7,971 bases of DNA, from contig DKBI01000071.1 of the NCBI GenBank assembly GCA_002451175.1, positions 1,486 to 9,456 on the forward strand, given 5' to 3'. The position numbers and the translations under genes were made by a program. Every line of letters starts with the position of its first letter. The stretch's first letter is position 1. Below are positions 1-7,188 of this stretch, in pieces. This DNA comes from Betaproteobacteria bacterium UBA6904. Its GTDB lineage: Bacteria > Pseudomonadota > Gammaproteobacteria > Burkholderiales > SG8-39. The notes below the pieces were generated by a model that ran no database searches, had not been told where the DNA came from, and saw nothing but the letters and a program-made list of their open reading frames with translations.

Positions 1-210
1 GCGCTGTCGCCGTTTCCGCAGAGCGCCGGAAGCGCGTCGTCGCTCATGGGGTCGCTGGCGTTTGCCATCGGCTCGGCGCTCGGCGCCGGCCTGGGCTGGG
101 CGTTCGACGGCAGCGCGCGGCCGATGGCCGGCGCGATCGCCGCAAGCGCGGCCGCGGCCTGGTGCGCCATGACGTTCCTGTTGCCGCCCCGCGGGGCGCC
201 GCGTGGATAG
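1..210 (+). CDS. MFS drug-resistance transporter, Bcr/CflA type (C-terminal end, 5' truncated)
   Basis: Only the last 69 codons are present, in frame from base 1 to the TAG at 208-210. The fragment begins with a Ser-Pro-Phe-Pro stretch followed by [20 protein letters not shown], which resembles the segment before transmembrane helix 11 in Bcr/CflA-type (DHA1) multidrug exporters, where an A-G-T/S-A-S-S motif is common. Two hydrophobic segments follow (about fragment residues 17-36 and 41-61), fitting the last two of twelve helices, and the protein ends in a short basic tail. Such proteins are proton-driven inner-membrane exporters of drugs or metabolites; the substrate here is unknown. The gene overlaps the next one by 8 nt, so the two are almost certainly co-transcribed. 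The family call rests on a short C-terminal piece and could be another MFS subfamily. Confidence 0.72.
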   Translation, partial: ALSPFPQSAGSASSLMGSLAFAIGSALGAGLGWAFDGSARPMAGAIAASAAAAWCAMTFLLPPRGAPRG

Positions 211-1306
211 CGTCGACAGCGTGGTCGTCGGCGCCGGCCTCATCGGCCTCGCGGTCGCGCGCGCGCTGGCGATCGCCGGGCGGGAAGTCGTCATCCTCGA
301 GGCGGAAACGGCGATCGGCACGCACACCAGCTCGCGCAATTCGGAAGTCATTCACGCCGGCCTCTATTACCCCCGCGATTCGCGCAAGGCGCTGAGCTGC
401 GTGCGGGGACGGGAGATGCTCTACGCGTACTGCGCCGAGCGCCGCGTGCCGCACCGCCGCTGCGGCAAGCTCATCGTGGCGACGCACGAGCGGCAGATCG
501 ACGAGTTGCGCGCCCTCCAGCGCAAGGCGCACGCCAACGGCGTCACCGACGTCGCCTGGCTCGATCGCGCGGCGGTGGTGGCGATGGAGCCCGCATTGCA
601 TTGCGTCGCGGCGCTGCACTCGCCCTCGACCGGCATCATCGACAGCCACGCGCTGATGCTCGCCTATCTGGGCGACGCGGAGCGCGCGGGCGCGATGCTG
701 GCGCTCGGCAGCCCGCTGCGCGCGGCCCGCATCGACGCCGACGGGCTGGTGCTCGACGTGGGCGGCGAGGAGCCGGCGCAGATCCGGGCGCGGCGCCTGG
801 TCAACTGCGCGGGACTGACGGCGCCCAGCGTCGCGCGACGCATTGCCGGGTTTCCAGGCGCGCGGGTGCCCCCCGAGCGGTACGCGAAAGGCAATTACTA
901 CGCGCTCCAGGGCCGCGCGCCATTTTCGCGGCTCGTCTATCCGGTGCCCGAGCCCGGCGGACTCGGCGTGCACCTGACGCTGGACCTCGCCGGCCAGGCG
1001 CGCTTCGGTCCCGACGTGGAGTGGGTCGATCGCATCGATTACTCCGTCGATCCCGCGCGCGCCGCACGTTTCTACGCGGCGATTCGGGCGTACTGGCCGC
1101 AGCTGCGCGACGACACGCTGGCGCCGGCCTATGCCGGCATCCGGCCGAAAATCTCGAATGCCGGGGAGCCCGCCGCCGATTTCGTCATCCAGGGCCCCGC
1201 GCAGCATGGCATCGCGGGCCTCGTGAATCTGTTCGGCATCGAGTCGCCCGGATTGACAGCGTCGCTCGCGTTGGCCGATGATGTCGCCGACCTGTTGCAA
1301 ACCTGA
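203..1306 (+). CDS. FAD-dependent oxidoreductase, L-2-hydroxyglutarate dehydrogenase-like (DAO family)
   Basis: Predicted cytoplasmic flavoprotein of 367 residues in the D-amino-acid-oxidase fold family. A Rossmann FAD-binding motif GAGLIG lies at residues 10-15, and the acidic residue expected at the end of strand 2 is Glu33. The stretch [15 protein letters not shown] (43-57) is a hallmark of L-2-hydroxyglutarate dehydrogenase/oxidase (LhgO/L2HGDH) relatives. Further marks are the second FAD-contact motif VNCAGL (200-205), GIRPK (312-316), and [14 protein letters not shown] (343-356) near the C-terminus. Members oxidise a 2-hydroxy acid to the 2-oxo acid and pass electrons to oxygen or the quinone pool. 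At 367 residues it is shorter than E. coli LhgO (about 420), so the exact substrate is uncertain; glycine/sarcosine-type oxidases are a weaker alternative. The start is a GTG at 203 overlapping the preceding stop; it places the Rossmann motif at the usual distance from the N-terminus. A TRAP transporter follows 12 nt downstream, suggesting its substrate is an imported organic acid (inference). Confidence 0.88.
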   Translation: MDSVDSVVVGAGLIGLAVARALAIAGREVVILEAETAIGTHTSSRNSEVIHAGLYYPRDSRKALSCVRGREMLYAYCAERRVPHRRCGKLIVATHERQIDELRALQRKAHANGVTDVAWLDRAAVVAMEPALHCVAALHSPSTGIIDSHALMLAYLGDAERAGAMLALGSPLRAARIDADGLVLDVGGEEPAQIRARRLVNCAGLTAPSVARRIAGFPGARVPPERYAKGNYYALQGRAPFSRLVYPVPEPGGLGVHLTLDLAGQARFGPDVEWVDRIDYSVDPARAARFYAAIRAYWPQLRDDTLAPAYAGIRPKISNAGEPAADFVIQGPAQHGIAGLVNLFGIESPGLTASLALADDVADLLQT

Positions 1307-1309
1307 TCC

Positions 1310-1316
1310 GGAGGAG
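1310..1316 (+). promoter_or_regulatory. Strong Shine-Dalgarno for the TRAP binding-protein gene
   Basis: GGAGGAG lies just after the oxidoreductase stop and two bases before the ATG at 1319. It is the clearest ribosome binding site in the + strand operon. The two TRAP membrane subunits downstream have almost none. This fits the usual need for much more periplasmic binding protein than membrane subunits; that expression reading is inference. Confidence 0.75.
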
Positions 1317-1318
1317 TC

Positions 1319-2302
1319 ATGACCCAACCCAAGAATTTCGTCGCGGCCGCCTGCGCGGGCGCCTTCCTGCTCGCCGGCGTCGCGGCGCACGCCCAGACCA
1401 AGTGGGACATGCCGACGCCCTACAGCGACGGCGAGTTCCACACGCGCAACGTGCGCATGTTCGTGGAAGACGTCAAGAAGGCGACCAACGGCGCGGTCGA
1501 GATCAACGTGCACTCCAACGGCTCGCTCATCAAGCATCCGGACATCCTGCGCGCGGTCTCCACCGGGCAGGTGGCGATCGGCGAGTTCCTGCTCGGCCAG
1601 TTCGGCAACGAGGACCCCGTCTTTGCGGCCGACAACATCCCGTTCCTCGCCACGGGCTACGACAGCGCGATGAAGTTCTACGTCGCGCAGAAGCCGCTGC
1701 TGGAGAAGAAGCTCGCGGCGCGCGGCATGAAGCTGCTGTATGCGGTGGCCTGGCCGGGCCAGGGCATCTATTCGAAGAACGCGCTGAAGAGCGTCGATGA
1801 CCTGAAGGGCACCAAGTTCCGCACCTACAGCCCGATGACGGCGCGCATGGCGGAGCTGCTCGGCGCCAGCCCGACGGTGATCCAGGTGCCGGAAATCCCG
1901 CAGATGTTCGCCACCGGCGCCGTGCAGGCGATGATCACCTCGTCGGCGACGGGCACCTCGACGAAGGCCTGGGAATTCGTCAAGAACTACTACAACACCA
2001 GCGCGTTCCATCCGAAGAACGCGATCGTCGTCAACCAGCGGACCTTCGCGCGCCTGTCCGAGGCGCAGCAGAAGGCGATCGTCGATGCCGGCGCGGTCGC
2101 CGAGAAGCGCGGCTGGGAGCTGTCCAAGGCGCGCGAGAAGGAAGCGAACGAAACGCTCGCGAAGAACGGCATCACCCTGCACGACCCCGACGCCGCGATG
2201 CGCGACGCGTTCGGCAAGGTGGGCGCGCAGATCGCCGCCGAGTGGGAGAAGTCCGCGGGCGCGGACGGCGCCGCGATCCTGAAGGCCTACGGCGCCAAGT
2301 AG
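1319..2302 (+). CDS. dctP: TRAP transporter periplasmic solute-binding protein, DctP family
   Basis: Secreted substrate receptor (327 aa) that delivers an organic acid to the Na+-driven TRAP membrane subunits encoded next. Residues 1-25 form a signal peptide: a basic residue at position 5, a hydrophobic core at about 7-23, and an A-H-A site before Gln26. The mature part follows the DctP plan: an N-terminal lobe with VRMFVEDVKKATNGAVEI and a GQVAIGEF strand, the hinge region, then LKGTKFRTYSP (about 162-172). Arg168 in this segment occupies the place of the conserved arginine that salt-bridges the substrate carboxylate. It continues with a P-E-I-P-Q-M-F-A-T-G-A-V-Q-A segment and a late LSEAQQKAIVDAG motif typical of the family. 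The length is normal for DctP proteins. The ligand cannot be assigned; the upstream 2-hydroxy-acid-type oxidoreductase makes a hydroxy- or oxo-carboxylate a reasonable guess. The symbol is used in the family sense only. Confidence 0.95.
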   Translation: MTQPKNFVAAACAGAFLLAGVAAHAQTKWDMPTPYSDGEFHTRNVRMFVEDVKKATNGAVEINVHSNGSLIKHPDILRAVSTGQVAIGEFLLGQFGNEDPVFAADNIPFLATGYDSAMKFYVAQKPLLEKKLAARGMKLLYAVAWPGQGIYSKNALKSVDDLKGTKFRTYSPMTARMAELLGASPTVIQVPEIPQMFATGAVQAMITSSATGTSTKAWEFVKNYYNTSAFHPKNAIVVNQRTFARLSEAQQKAIVDAGAVAEKRGWELSKAREKEANETLAKNGITLHDPDAAMRDAFGKVGAQIAAEWEKSAGADGAAILKAYGAK

Positions 2303-2309
2303 CCCGGGG

Positions 2310-2867
2310 ATGCACGCCGCGCAGCGCCCGCCTCTCCGGCGGGCGCTGGATCTGTTGTACGCCGCGGGCGGCGCGCTCGCGGCGGTCTGCCTGGCGGGCA
2401 TTGCGGTCGTGATGCTGGCGCAGGCCGCCATGCGCGAGGCCGGCTTGCTGCTGCGGGGCGCGGACGACATCGTCGCCTGGCTCTGCGCCGGGTCGGCCTA
2501 TCTCGGGCTGGCGTACACCTTTCGGCACGGCGAGCTGGTGCGGGTCGGTCTCGTGCTGGATCGCCTCGGGCCCGCAGGCCGCCGCCGCGCGGAAATCGGC
2601 GCGCTCTCCGCCGCCGTCGTGGTCGCCGGCTACATCGGCTACGCCGTCGCGCGGTTCGTCTACGAGAGCTGGAAATTCGGCGAGATCGCGCAGGGCCTGA
2701 TCCAGCTGCCGATCTGGATCCCGCAGATGAGCCTGGTGCTGGGCGCGGCGATCTTCTTCGTCGCGCTGCTCGACGAGCTCGTCGTCCTGCTGCGCGGCGG
2801 CACGCCGGCCTACCTGCGCGCCGAAGCGCAGCGCCGCGAGCATCACGAGCTCAGCGAAAACCTCTGA
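2310..2867 (+). CDS. dctQ: TRAP transporter small permease subunit, DctQ family
   Basis: Inner-membrane protein of 185 residues with four predicted helices at about 14-39, 52-70, 96-118 and 135-162, matching the DctQ topology. The motif FRHGELVRVGLVLDRL (71-86), between helices 2 and 3, corresponds to the family signature in which a Gly precedes a V/H-R-V sequence. DctQ binds the large DctM subunit and is needed for transport. The ATG at 2310 lies 7 nt after the dctP stop with only GGGG as a poor ribosome binding site, so translation probably depends on re-initiation from dctP. The 3' end overlaps dctM by one base (TGATG). The C-terminal tail (about 165-185) is charged and should be cytoplasmic. 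Confidence 0.92.
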   Translation: MHAAQRPPLRRALDLLYAAGGALAAVCLAGIAVVMLAQAAMREAGLLLRGADDIVAWLCAGSAYLGLAYTFRHGELVRVGLVLDRLGPAGRRRAEIGALSAAVVVAGYIGYAVARFVYESWKFGEIAQGLIQLPIWIPQMSLVLGAAIFFVALLDELVVLLRGGTPAYLRAEAQRREHHELSENL

Positions 2868-4180
2868 TGAGCACGATCACGGTCGCGGTGGTCGTGTTCT
2901 CGCTCATGCTGGCGCTCCTCGCCGGCGGGCTGTGGATCGCCATGTCGATGAGCGTCGTGGCGTGGTTCGGGCTGCAGTTCTTCACGAACAGCCCGCCCGA
3001 GGTCAGCCTGTTCCAGTCGTTCTGGGGCTCGAGCGCCTCCTGGACGCTCGCGGCGCTGCCGCTGTTCGTGTGGATGGGAGAGATCCTGTTTCGCACCAAA
3101 CTGTCGGAAGAGATGTTCGAGGGCCTGTCGCCGTGGCTCGGCTGGCTGCCCGGCCGCCTGATGCACGTCAACATCTTCGGCTGCGGCATCTTCGCGGCGG
3201 TCTCGGGGTCCTCGGCGGCCACCTGCGCGACGATCGCCAAGGTGGCGCTGCCCGAGCTGCGCCGGCGCGGCTACGACGAGCGCACCTGCCTGGGCTCGCT
3301 CTGCGGCGCGGGCACGCTCGGGCTGCTGATTCCGCCGTCGATCATCATGATCGTCTACGCGGTCGCCGCGGAAGTCTCGATCCTCAAGATGTTCATCGCC
3401 GGCGTGCTGCCCGGCGTGCTCCTGGTGTCGCTGTTCTCGGGGTACATCGTCATCTGGGCGCTGCTCAACCCGTCCAAGACGCCGAGCGCGGTCGAGGACC
3501 TGCCGTTCGTCGAGCGCATCCGCCGCGCGCGCAATCTCATCCCGTGCATCCTGCTCATCGTCTTCATCATGGCCTCGATGTTCGCCGGCTGGGCGACGGC
3601 CACCGAAGCCGCGTCCTTCGGCGTGCTCGGCGCGCTCGCCATCGCGTGGTGGAGCCAGTCGCTCAGCTGGGAGAACTTCCGCGCCAGCCTGATGGGCGCC
3701 ACGCGGCTGTCGTGCATGATCCTGTTCATCCTCGCCGGCGCGGCGTTTCTCAGCTCGTGCATGGCATTCACGGGCATCCCCCGCGCGCTGGCCGAATGGG
3801 TCGGTTCGCTCAACGCCAGCCGCTTCGAGCTGCTGGCGGTGCTGGCGGCCATCTACATCCTGCTCGGCATGGCGATCGACGGCATCTCGATGATCGTGCT
3901 CACCGCGTCGATCGTCCTGCCGATGATCGAGGCCGCGGGCATCGACCTGATCTGGTTCGGCATCTTCATCGTCATCCTGGTCGAAATCGCGCAGATCACG
4001 CCCCCGGTCGGCTTCAACCTGTTCGTGCTGCAGAACATGAGCGGCCGCGACATCAATTACGTGGCGCGCGCGTCGCTGCCGTTCTTCTTCGTGATGCTGG
4101 CGTCGATCGCCGTGGTCACGGCCTATCCCGAGATCGTCACGTGGCTGCCGGAATTGATTATCGGCAAGGGCGCCAAGTAA
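2867..4180 (+). CDS. dctM: TRAP transporter large permease subunit, DctM family
   Basis: Polytopic inner-membrane protein of 437 residues that forms the ion-coupled translocation channel of the TRAP system. It is hydrophobic throughout, consistent with the usual eleven to twelve helices plus hairpins. Two pseudo-symmetric signature regions are visible. In the first half, GIFAAVSGSSAATCATIAKV (107-126) is followed by LGLLIPPS (151-158). In the second half, ITPPVGFNLFVLQNMSG starts at 377. These correspond to the sodium-binding and substrate-site hairpins described for SiaM-type structures. The start codon shares its A with the last base of the dctQ stop and has no recognisable ribosome binding site, so translational coupling is likely. 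The length is normal for the family. It is the last gene of the apparent operon. Confidence 0.95.
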   Translation: MSTITVAVVVFSLMLALLAGGLWIAMSMSVVAWFGLQFFTNSPPEVSLFQSFWGSSASWTLAALPLFVWMGEILFRTKLSEEMFEGLSPWLGWLPGRLMHVNIFGCGIFAAVSGSSAATCATIAKVALPELRRRGYDERTCLGSLCGAGTLGLLIPPSIIMIVYAVAAEVSILKMFIAGVLPGVLLVSLFSGYIVIWALLNPSKTPSAVEDLPFVERIRRARNLIPCILLIVFIMASMFAGWATATEAASFGVLGALAIAWWSQSLSWENFRASLMGATRLSCMILFILAGAAFLSSCMAFTGIPRALAEWVGSLNASRFELLAVLAAIYILLGMAIDGISMIVLTASIVLPMIEAAGIDLIWFGIFIVILVEIAQITPPVGFNLFVLQNMSGRDINYVARASLPFFFVMLASIAVVTAYPEIVTWLPELIIGKGAK

Positions 4181-4190
4181 GACCCGGTCC

Positions 4191-4196
4191 TAGAAT
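4191..4196 (+). promoter_or_regulatory. Possible -10 element (TAGAAT) for a leaderless nnr transcript
   Basis: TAGAAT differs from the TATAAT consensus at one base and stands out in GC-rich surroundings. It ends 6 nt before the ATG at 4203, so with canonical -12 to -7 placement the transcript would start on the A of the start codon. There is no Shine-Dalgarno in the gap. No convincing -35 hexamer is found 16-18 nt upstream, which lies inside the dctM 3' end, and no extended -10 TG. The call rests on the hexamer, its spacing and a matching arrangement at 7771. Confidence 0.4.
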
Positions 4197-4202
4197 GCGG
4201 GC

Positions 4203-5606
4203 ATGACCGAGCCCATCTGCCTGACCGAAGAGATTCGCCGCCTCGAACACGCGGGCGCCGACACGTCCCCTTCCCTCATGGAACGCGCGGGCGCCGCGGC
4301 CGCCGATCTCGCCACGGCGATCGCGCAGGGCAAGGACGTGCTCGTGCTGGCCGGCCCGGGAAACAACGGGGGCGACGCTCGAGTCGTCGCGCGCCTGCTC
4401 GCGGAGCGCTTCTTCCGCGTCACGCTCGCGACCGGTCCGGCCGAGGTGCCTGGCGACCGCCGCTGGGGGTTGATCGTGGATGGTCTGTTCGGCATCGGGC
4501 TGGCCCGGCCGGTCGGCGGCGAGTTCGCCGCGCTGATCGAATTCGCCAGCGCACAGACCTGCCCGGTGCTCGCGCTGGACATCGCGAGCGGCATCGATTC
4601 CGACACCGGCCGCGCGCTCGGCACCGCGATCCGGGCCACGCACACCATCACGTTCATCGCGCTGAAGCCCGGACTGCTCACGCTCGACGGGCCCGATCAC
4701 TGCGGCGCCGTGAGCGTCGCGGGTCTCGGACTGGAGCCGATCGTGGCACGCGAAGCGCGCGGCTGGACGCTCGGCCCCGCGCTGTTTTCCTCGGCGCTGC
4801 GGCCGCGGCGCCGGAACTTTCACAAGGGCGACGCCGGCTCGGTCGGCATTTTGGGCGGGGCCGCCGGCATGACGGGTGCCGCGCTGCTGGCCGGACGCGC
4901 GGCGCTGTCGGTCGGCGCCGGGCTGGTCTATGCCGGCCTGCTCGACCCGAAGGCGCCCAGCGTGGATGCGCAGGCCGCGGAACTGATGCTGCGGCATCCG
5001 GACGACGTGCTCGGCAGGGATCTCGACGCGATCGTCGTCGGGCCGGGGCTCGGCCAGAGCGAGCGCGCGGAAACGCTCGTCGCCGCCGCGCTGGCGAGCG
5101 ACCTGCCCTGCGTGATGGACGCCGATGCGCTCAACCTGATCGCCGAAAGCGCGGACTTGCGCCATGCCTGCGCGCGGCGCAGCGCCGACACGCTGCTGAC
5201 GCCGCACCCCGGCGAAGCGGGGCGTCTGCTGGCCCTTGCCACGCCCGACGTGCAGGCCGACCGGCTGCATGCGGCGCGGGCGCTCGCCGGCAACCTGAAC
5301 GCGCACACGGTGCTCAAAGGCAACGGCAGCATCGTCGTCGCGCGCGACGGGCACTGGTTCATCAACACGTCGGGCCATCCGGGCATGGCGAGCGCGGGCA
5401 TGGGCGACGTGCTCTCCGGCTTTCTGGGCGCCCTTCTCGCGCAGGGATTCACCGGCGAAGCGGCGCTCGCCCTCGGCGTGCACCTGCACGGCGCCGCCGC
5501 GGATGCCCTGGCGGACGCGGGCGACGGCCCGGTCGGCATCCGCGCGAGCGAATTGCTCGCCCCGGCGCGCCGCCTCTGGAACGGCTGGCTGCGCGGCGCA
5601 GCCTGA
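4203..5606 (+). CDS. nnr: Bifunctional NAD(P)H-hydrate epimerase / ADP-dependent NAD(P)H-hydrate dehydratase
   Basis: Cytosolic metabolite-repair enzyme (467 aa) that interconverts the R and S epimers of damaged NAD(P)HX and dehydrates the S form back to NAD(P)H at the cost of ADP. The N-terminal epimerase domain (about 1-190) has the SLMERAG helix (24-30), the GPGNNGGDA loop (51-59), GLFGIGL (94-100) and catalytic Asp126 in LALDIASGID. The C-terminal ribokinase-like dehydratase (about 200-467) has HKG (207-209), GPGLGQ (280-285), MDADALN (305-311), TPHPGE (333-338), KGNGS (372-376) and GMGDVLSG (399-406), whose Asp402 is the expected catalytic base. Compared with E. coli Nnr/YjeF (515 aa), about 25 residues are missing between VTL (73-75) and LIVDGLFG, and the usual final Gly of GGDG is Ala59. 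It starts 22 nt after dctM, so it may be read through from that operon as well as from its own promoter. It converges on a minus-strand gene 15 nt away. Confidence 0.95.
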   Translation: MTEPICLTEEIRRLEHAGADTSPSLMERAGAAAADLATAIAQGKDVLVLAGPGNNGGDARVVARLLAERFFRVTLATGPAEVPGDRRWGLIVDGLFGIGLARPVGGEFAALIEFASAQTCPVLALDIASGIDSDTGRALGTAIRATHTITFIALKPGLLTLDGPDHCGAVSVAGLGLEPIVAREARGWTLGPALFSSALRPRRRNFHKGDAGSVGILGGAAGMTGAALLAGRAALSVGAGLVYAGLLDPKAPSVDAQAAELMLRHPDDVLGRDLDAIVVGPGLGQSERAETLVAAALASDLPCVMDADALNLIAESADLRHACARRSADTLLTPHPGEAGRLLALATPDVQADRLHAARALAGNLNAHTVLKGNGSIVVARDGHWFINTSGHPGMASAGMGDVLSGFLGALLAQGFTGEAALALGVHLHGAAADALADAGDGPVGIRASELLAPARRLWNGWLRGAA

Positions 5607-5621
5607 GCGCCCGCCGGCCCG

Positions 5622-7109
5622 CTACGCCGCCTTCACCCGGGCCGCCGGCTCGGGATACGGATACAGCATGTTGAGCGCGATCGACTGGTGGCTCGCCTGC
5701 ACGATGCGCACGTGCTCGCGGCGCAGTTCGCGCGCGTGCCGCACGCCGCAGGAGTGCGCGATCATGTCGATTTCGCGGTTCATGTTCATGCAGTAGTTGG
5801 CGACGCGCTGGAATTTCTCCTCCACGACCAGCGCGCGCTGCAGCCGCCGGTTGTGCGTGGTCACGCCGGTCGGGCAGGTGTTCTGGTGGCAGCGCAGCGC
5901 CTGGATGCAGCCGAGCGCGAACATGAAGCCGCGCGCCGTATTGATGAAATCGGCGCCGACGCACAGCGCCCACGCCGCGCGCGCCGAGGTCAGCAGCTTG
6001 CCCGAAGCCACGACGCGCACGCGCTGGCGCAGGCCGGACTCGATCAGCGCGTCGACGACGCGCGGCAGCGCCTCGTCGATGGACAGGCTCATGTGGTCCG
6101 CGAGCGCCTGCGGCGCCGCGCCCGAGCCGCCCTCGCCGCCGTCGATGACGAGAAAATCGGGTGCGAACTCCAGCCCGCGCCGGTGCACGACCTCGGCCAG
6201 CTCGTTCATGAAGCGCCAGCCGCCGATGGCGGTCTTCACGCCCACCGGCCGCCCGGTGAGGTCGCGGATCCACGCGATCTTTTCCACCAGGTCGCCGATC
6301 GAGGACATGTCGCGGTGCCGGTTCGGGCTGATCGAGTCGCGCCCCTCCGCAATGCCGCGCACGCGGGCAATCTCCGGGGTCACCTTGCGTCCCGGAAGCA
6401 CGCCGCCCTTGCCCGGCTTCGCGCCCTGCGACAGCTTGATCTCGAACGCCTTCACCACCTTGGACACCTCGATCAGCCGCTCGGGATCGAGGTTCCCCTG
6501 CGCGTCGCGCAGGCCGTACTTCGCGGTGCCGATCTGCATGATCAGGTCGCCGCCGCCCTCGAGGTGATAGGGCGAAAGCCCGCCCTCGCCGGTGTCCATC
6601 CAGCAGCCCGCCACCGCAGACCCGCGCGACAGGGCACGCACCGCCGGCGCCGAGATCGCGCCATAGCTCATGCCGCTGATGTTGACGATCGAGCGCGCCT
6701 CGAACGGCTGCCGGCAATAGCCCTCGCCGAGCACCAGCGACGGCGTCGGCAGGCGCTCCTCCTCGAGCACCGGAAACGGGTGGTTGACGAAGATCAGCGC
6801 GCCGGGCGCGTGCAGGTCGTAGGTCGAGCCGAAGCCGACCGTGCCGCCCTCGTTCTTCGCGAGCCGGTACACCCAGCTGCGCGTCGCGCGGTCGAAGGGC
6901 ATCTCCTCCCGGTCGCCGCTGAAGAAGTACTGCCGGAAGTATTCCCCGATCTGCTCGAAGAAATAGCGCAGGTGGCCGATGACCGGATAACTGCGCAAGA
7001 CCCCGTGCTTCTTCTGCGTGATGTCGCGGATGAAGATGTACGCGACCCAGAACAACACGACGAACGCCACGAGCGTGCCGAGCCCGTAGGACAGAATGTC
7101 CATCATCAT
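5622..7109 (-). CDS. Membrane-anchored FMN-binding glutamate synthase family protein (GltB-like, no glutaminase domain)
   Basis: A 495-residue protein built on the FMN-binding (synthase) part of the glutamate synthase large subunit. One hydrophobic helix lies at about 4-28, followed by a basic stretch, predicting an inner-membrane anchor with the catalytic part in the cytoplasm. Visible GltB-type motifs are NISGMSYGAIS (143-153), GEGGLSPYH (174-182), KPGKGGVLPG (231-240), SPNRHRD (261-267) and DGGEGGSGAAP (323-333). Cys401, Cys407 and Cys412 form the C-x5-C-x4-C pattern that holds the 3Fe-4S cluster in glutamate synthase. The N-terminal glutamine amidotransferase domain and the C-terminal beta-helix domain of full GltB are absent, so it cannot hydrolyse glutamine alone. 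Stand-alone proteins of this kind (YerD-like) have no firmly established reaction. Three ATGs in a row start the frame; the first, at 7109, is chosen because GGAGG lies 10 nt upstream. The peroxiredoxin-like gene lies 106 nt upstream on the same strand. Confidence 0.9.
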   Translation of the reverse strand: MMMDILSYGLGTLVAFVVLFWVAYIFIRDITQKKHGVLRSYPVIGHLRYFFEQIGEYFRQYFFSGDREEMPFDRATRSWVYRLAKNEGGTVGFGSTYDLHAPGALIFVNHPFPVLEEERLPTPSLVLGEGYCRQPFEARSIVNISGMSYGAISAPAVRALSRGSAVAGCWMDTGEGGLSPYHLEGGGDLIMQIGTAKYGLRDAQGNLDPERLIEVSKVVKAFEIKLSQGAKPGKGGVLPGRKVTPEIARVRGIAEGRDSISPNRHRDMSSIGDLVEKIAWIRDLTGRPVGVKTAIGGWRFMNELAEVVHRRGLEFAPDFLVIDGGEGGSGAAPQALADHMSLSIDEALPRVVDALIESGLRQRVRVVASGKLLTSARAAWALCVGADFINTARGFMFALGCIQALRCHQNTCPTGVTTHNRRLQRALVVEEKFQRVANYCMNMNREIDMIAHSCGVRHARELRREHVRIVQASHQSIALNMLYPYPEPAARVKAA

Positions 7110-7119
7110 GCGGCGAGTT

Positions 7120-7124
7120 CCTCC
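7120..7124 (-). promoter_or_regulatory. Shine-Dalgarno GGAGG for the GltB-like gene
   Basis: On the minus strand GGGGAGGAA precedes the triple ATG, with the GGAGG core 10 nt from the first ATG at 7109. The distance is slightly long and grows for the second and third ATG, which supports initiation at the first. Confidence 0.65.
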
Positions 7125-7188
7125 CCGGGCGGAATGATACGCCCCCGCGCTGCGCCGGATGGCCCGGGCCGGGCCGGTTTCGCACCCT

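Noticed and set aside
44..2470. An 808-codon open frame on the minus strand
   Set aside because: It lies antisense to the oxidoreductase, dctP and the start of dctQ. Its translation is Arg/Ala/His-rich low-complexity sequence with no recognisable domain. Long antisense open frames are expected in GC-rich coding DNA.
2932..4206. A 424-codon open frame in another frame over dctM
   Set aside because: The frame from 2867 gives a hydrophobic protein with both DctM signatures; the alternative is Arg/His-rich and featureless.
4158..5489. A 443-codon open frame antisense to nnr
   Set aside because: The plus strand encodes all motifs of the NAD(P)HX epimerase/dehydratase; the antisense product shows no domain.
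7161..7175. GGCCCGGGCC palindrome as a terminator
   Set aside because: It is short, self-complementary without a loop and has no U tract on either strand; such GC palindromes arise readily at this base composition.
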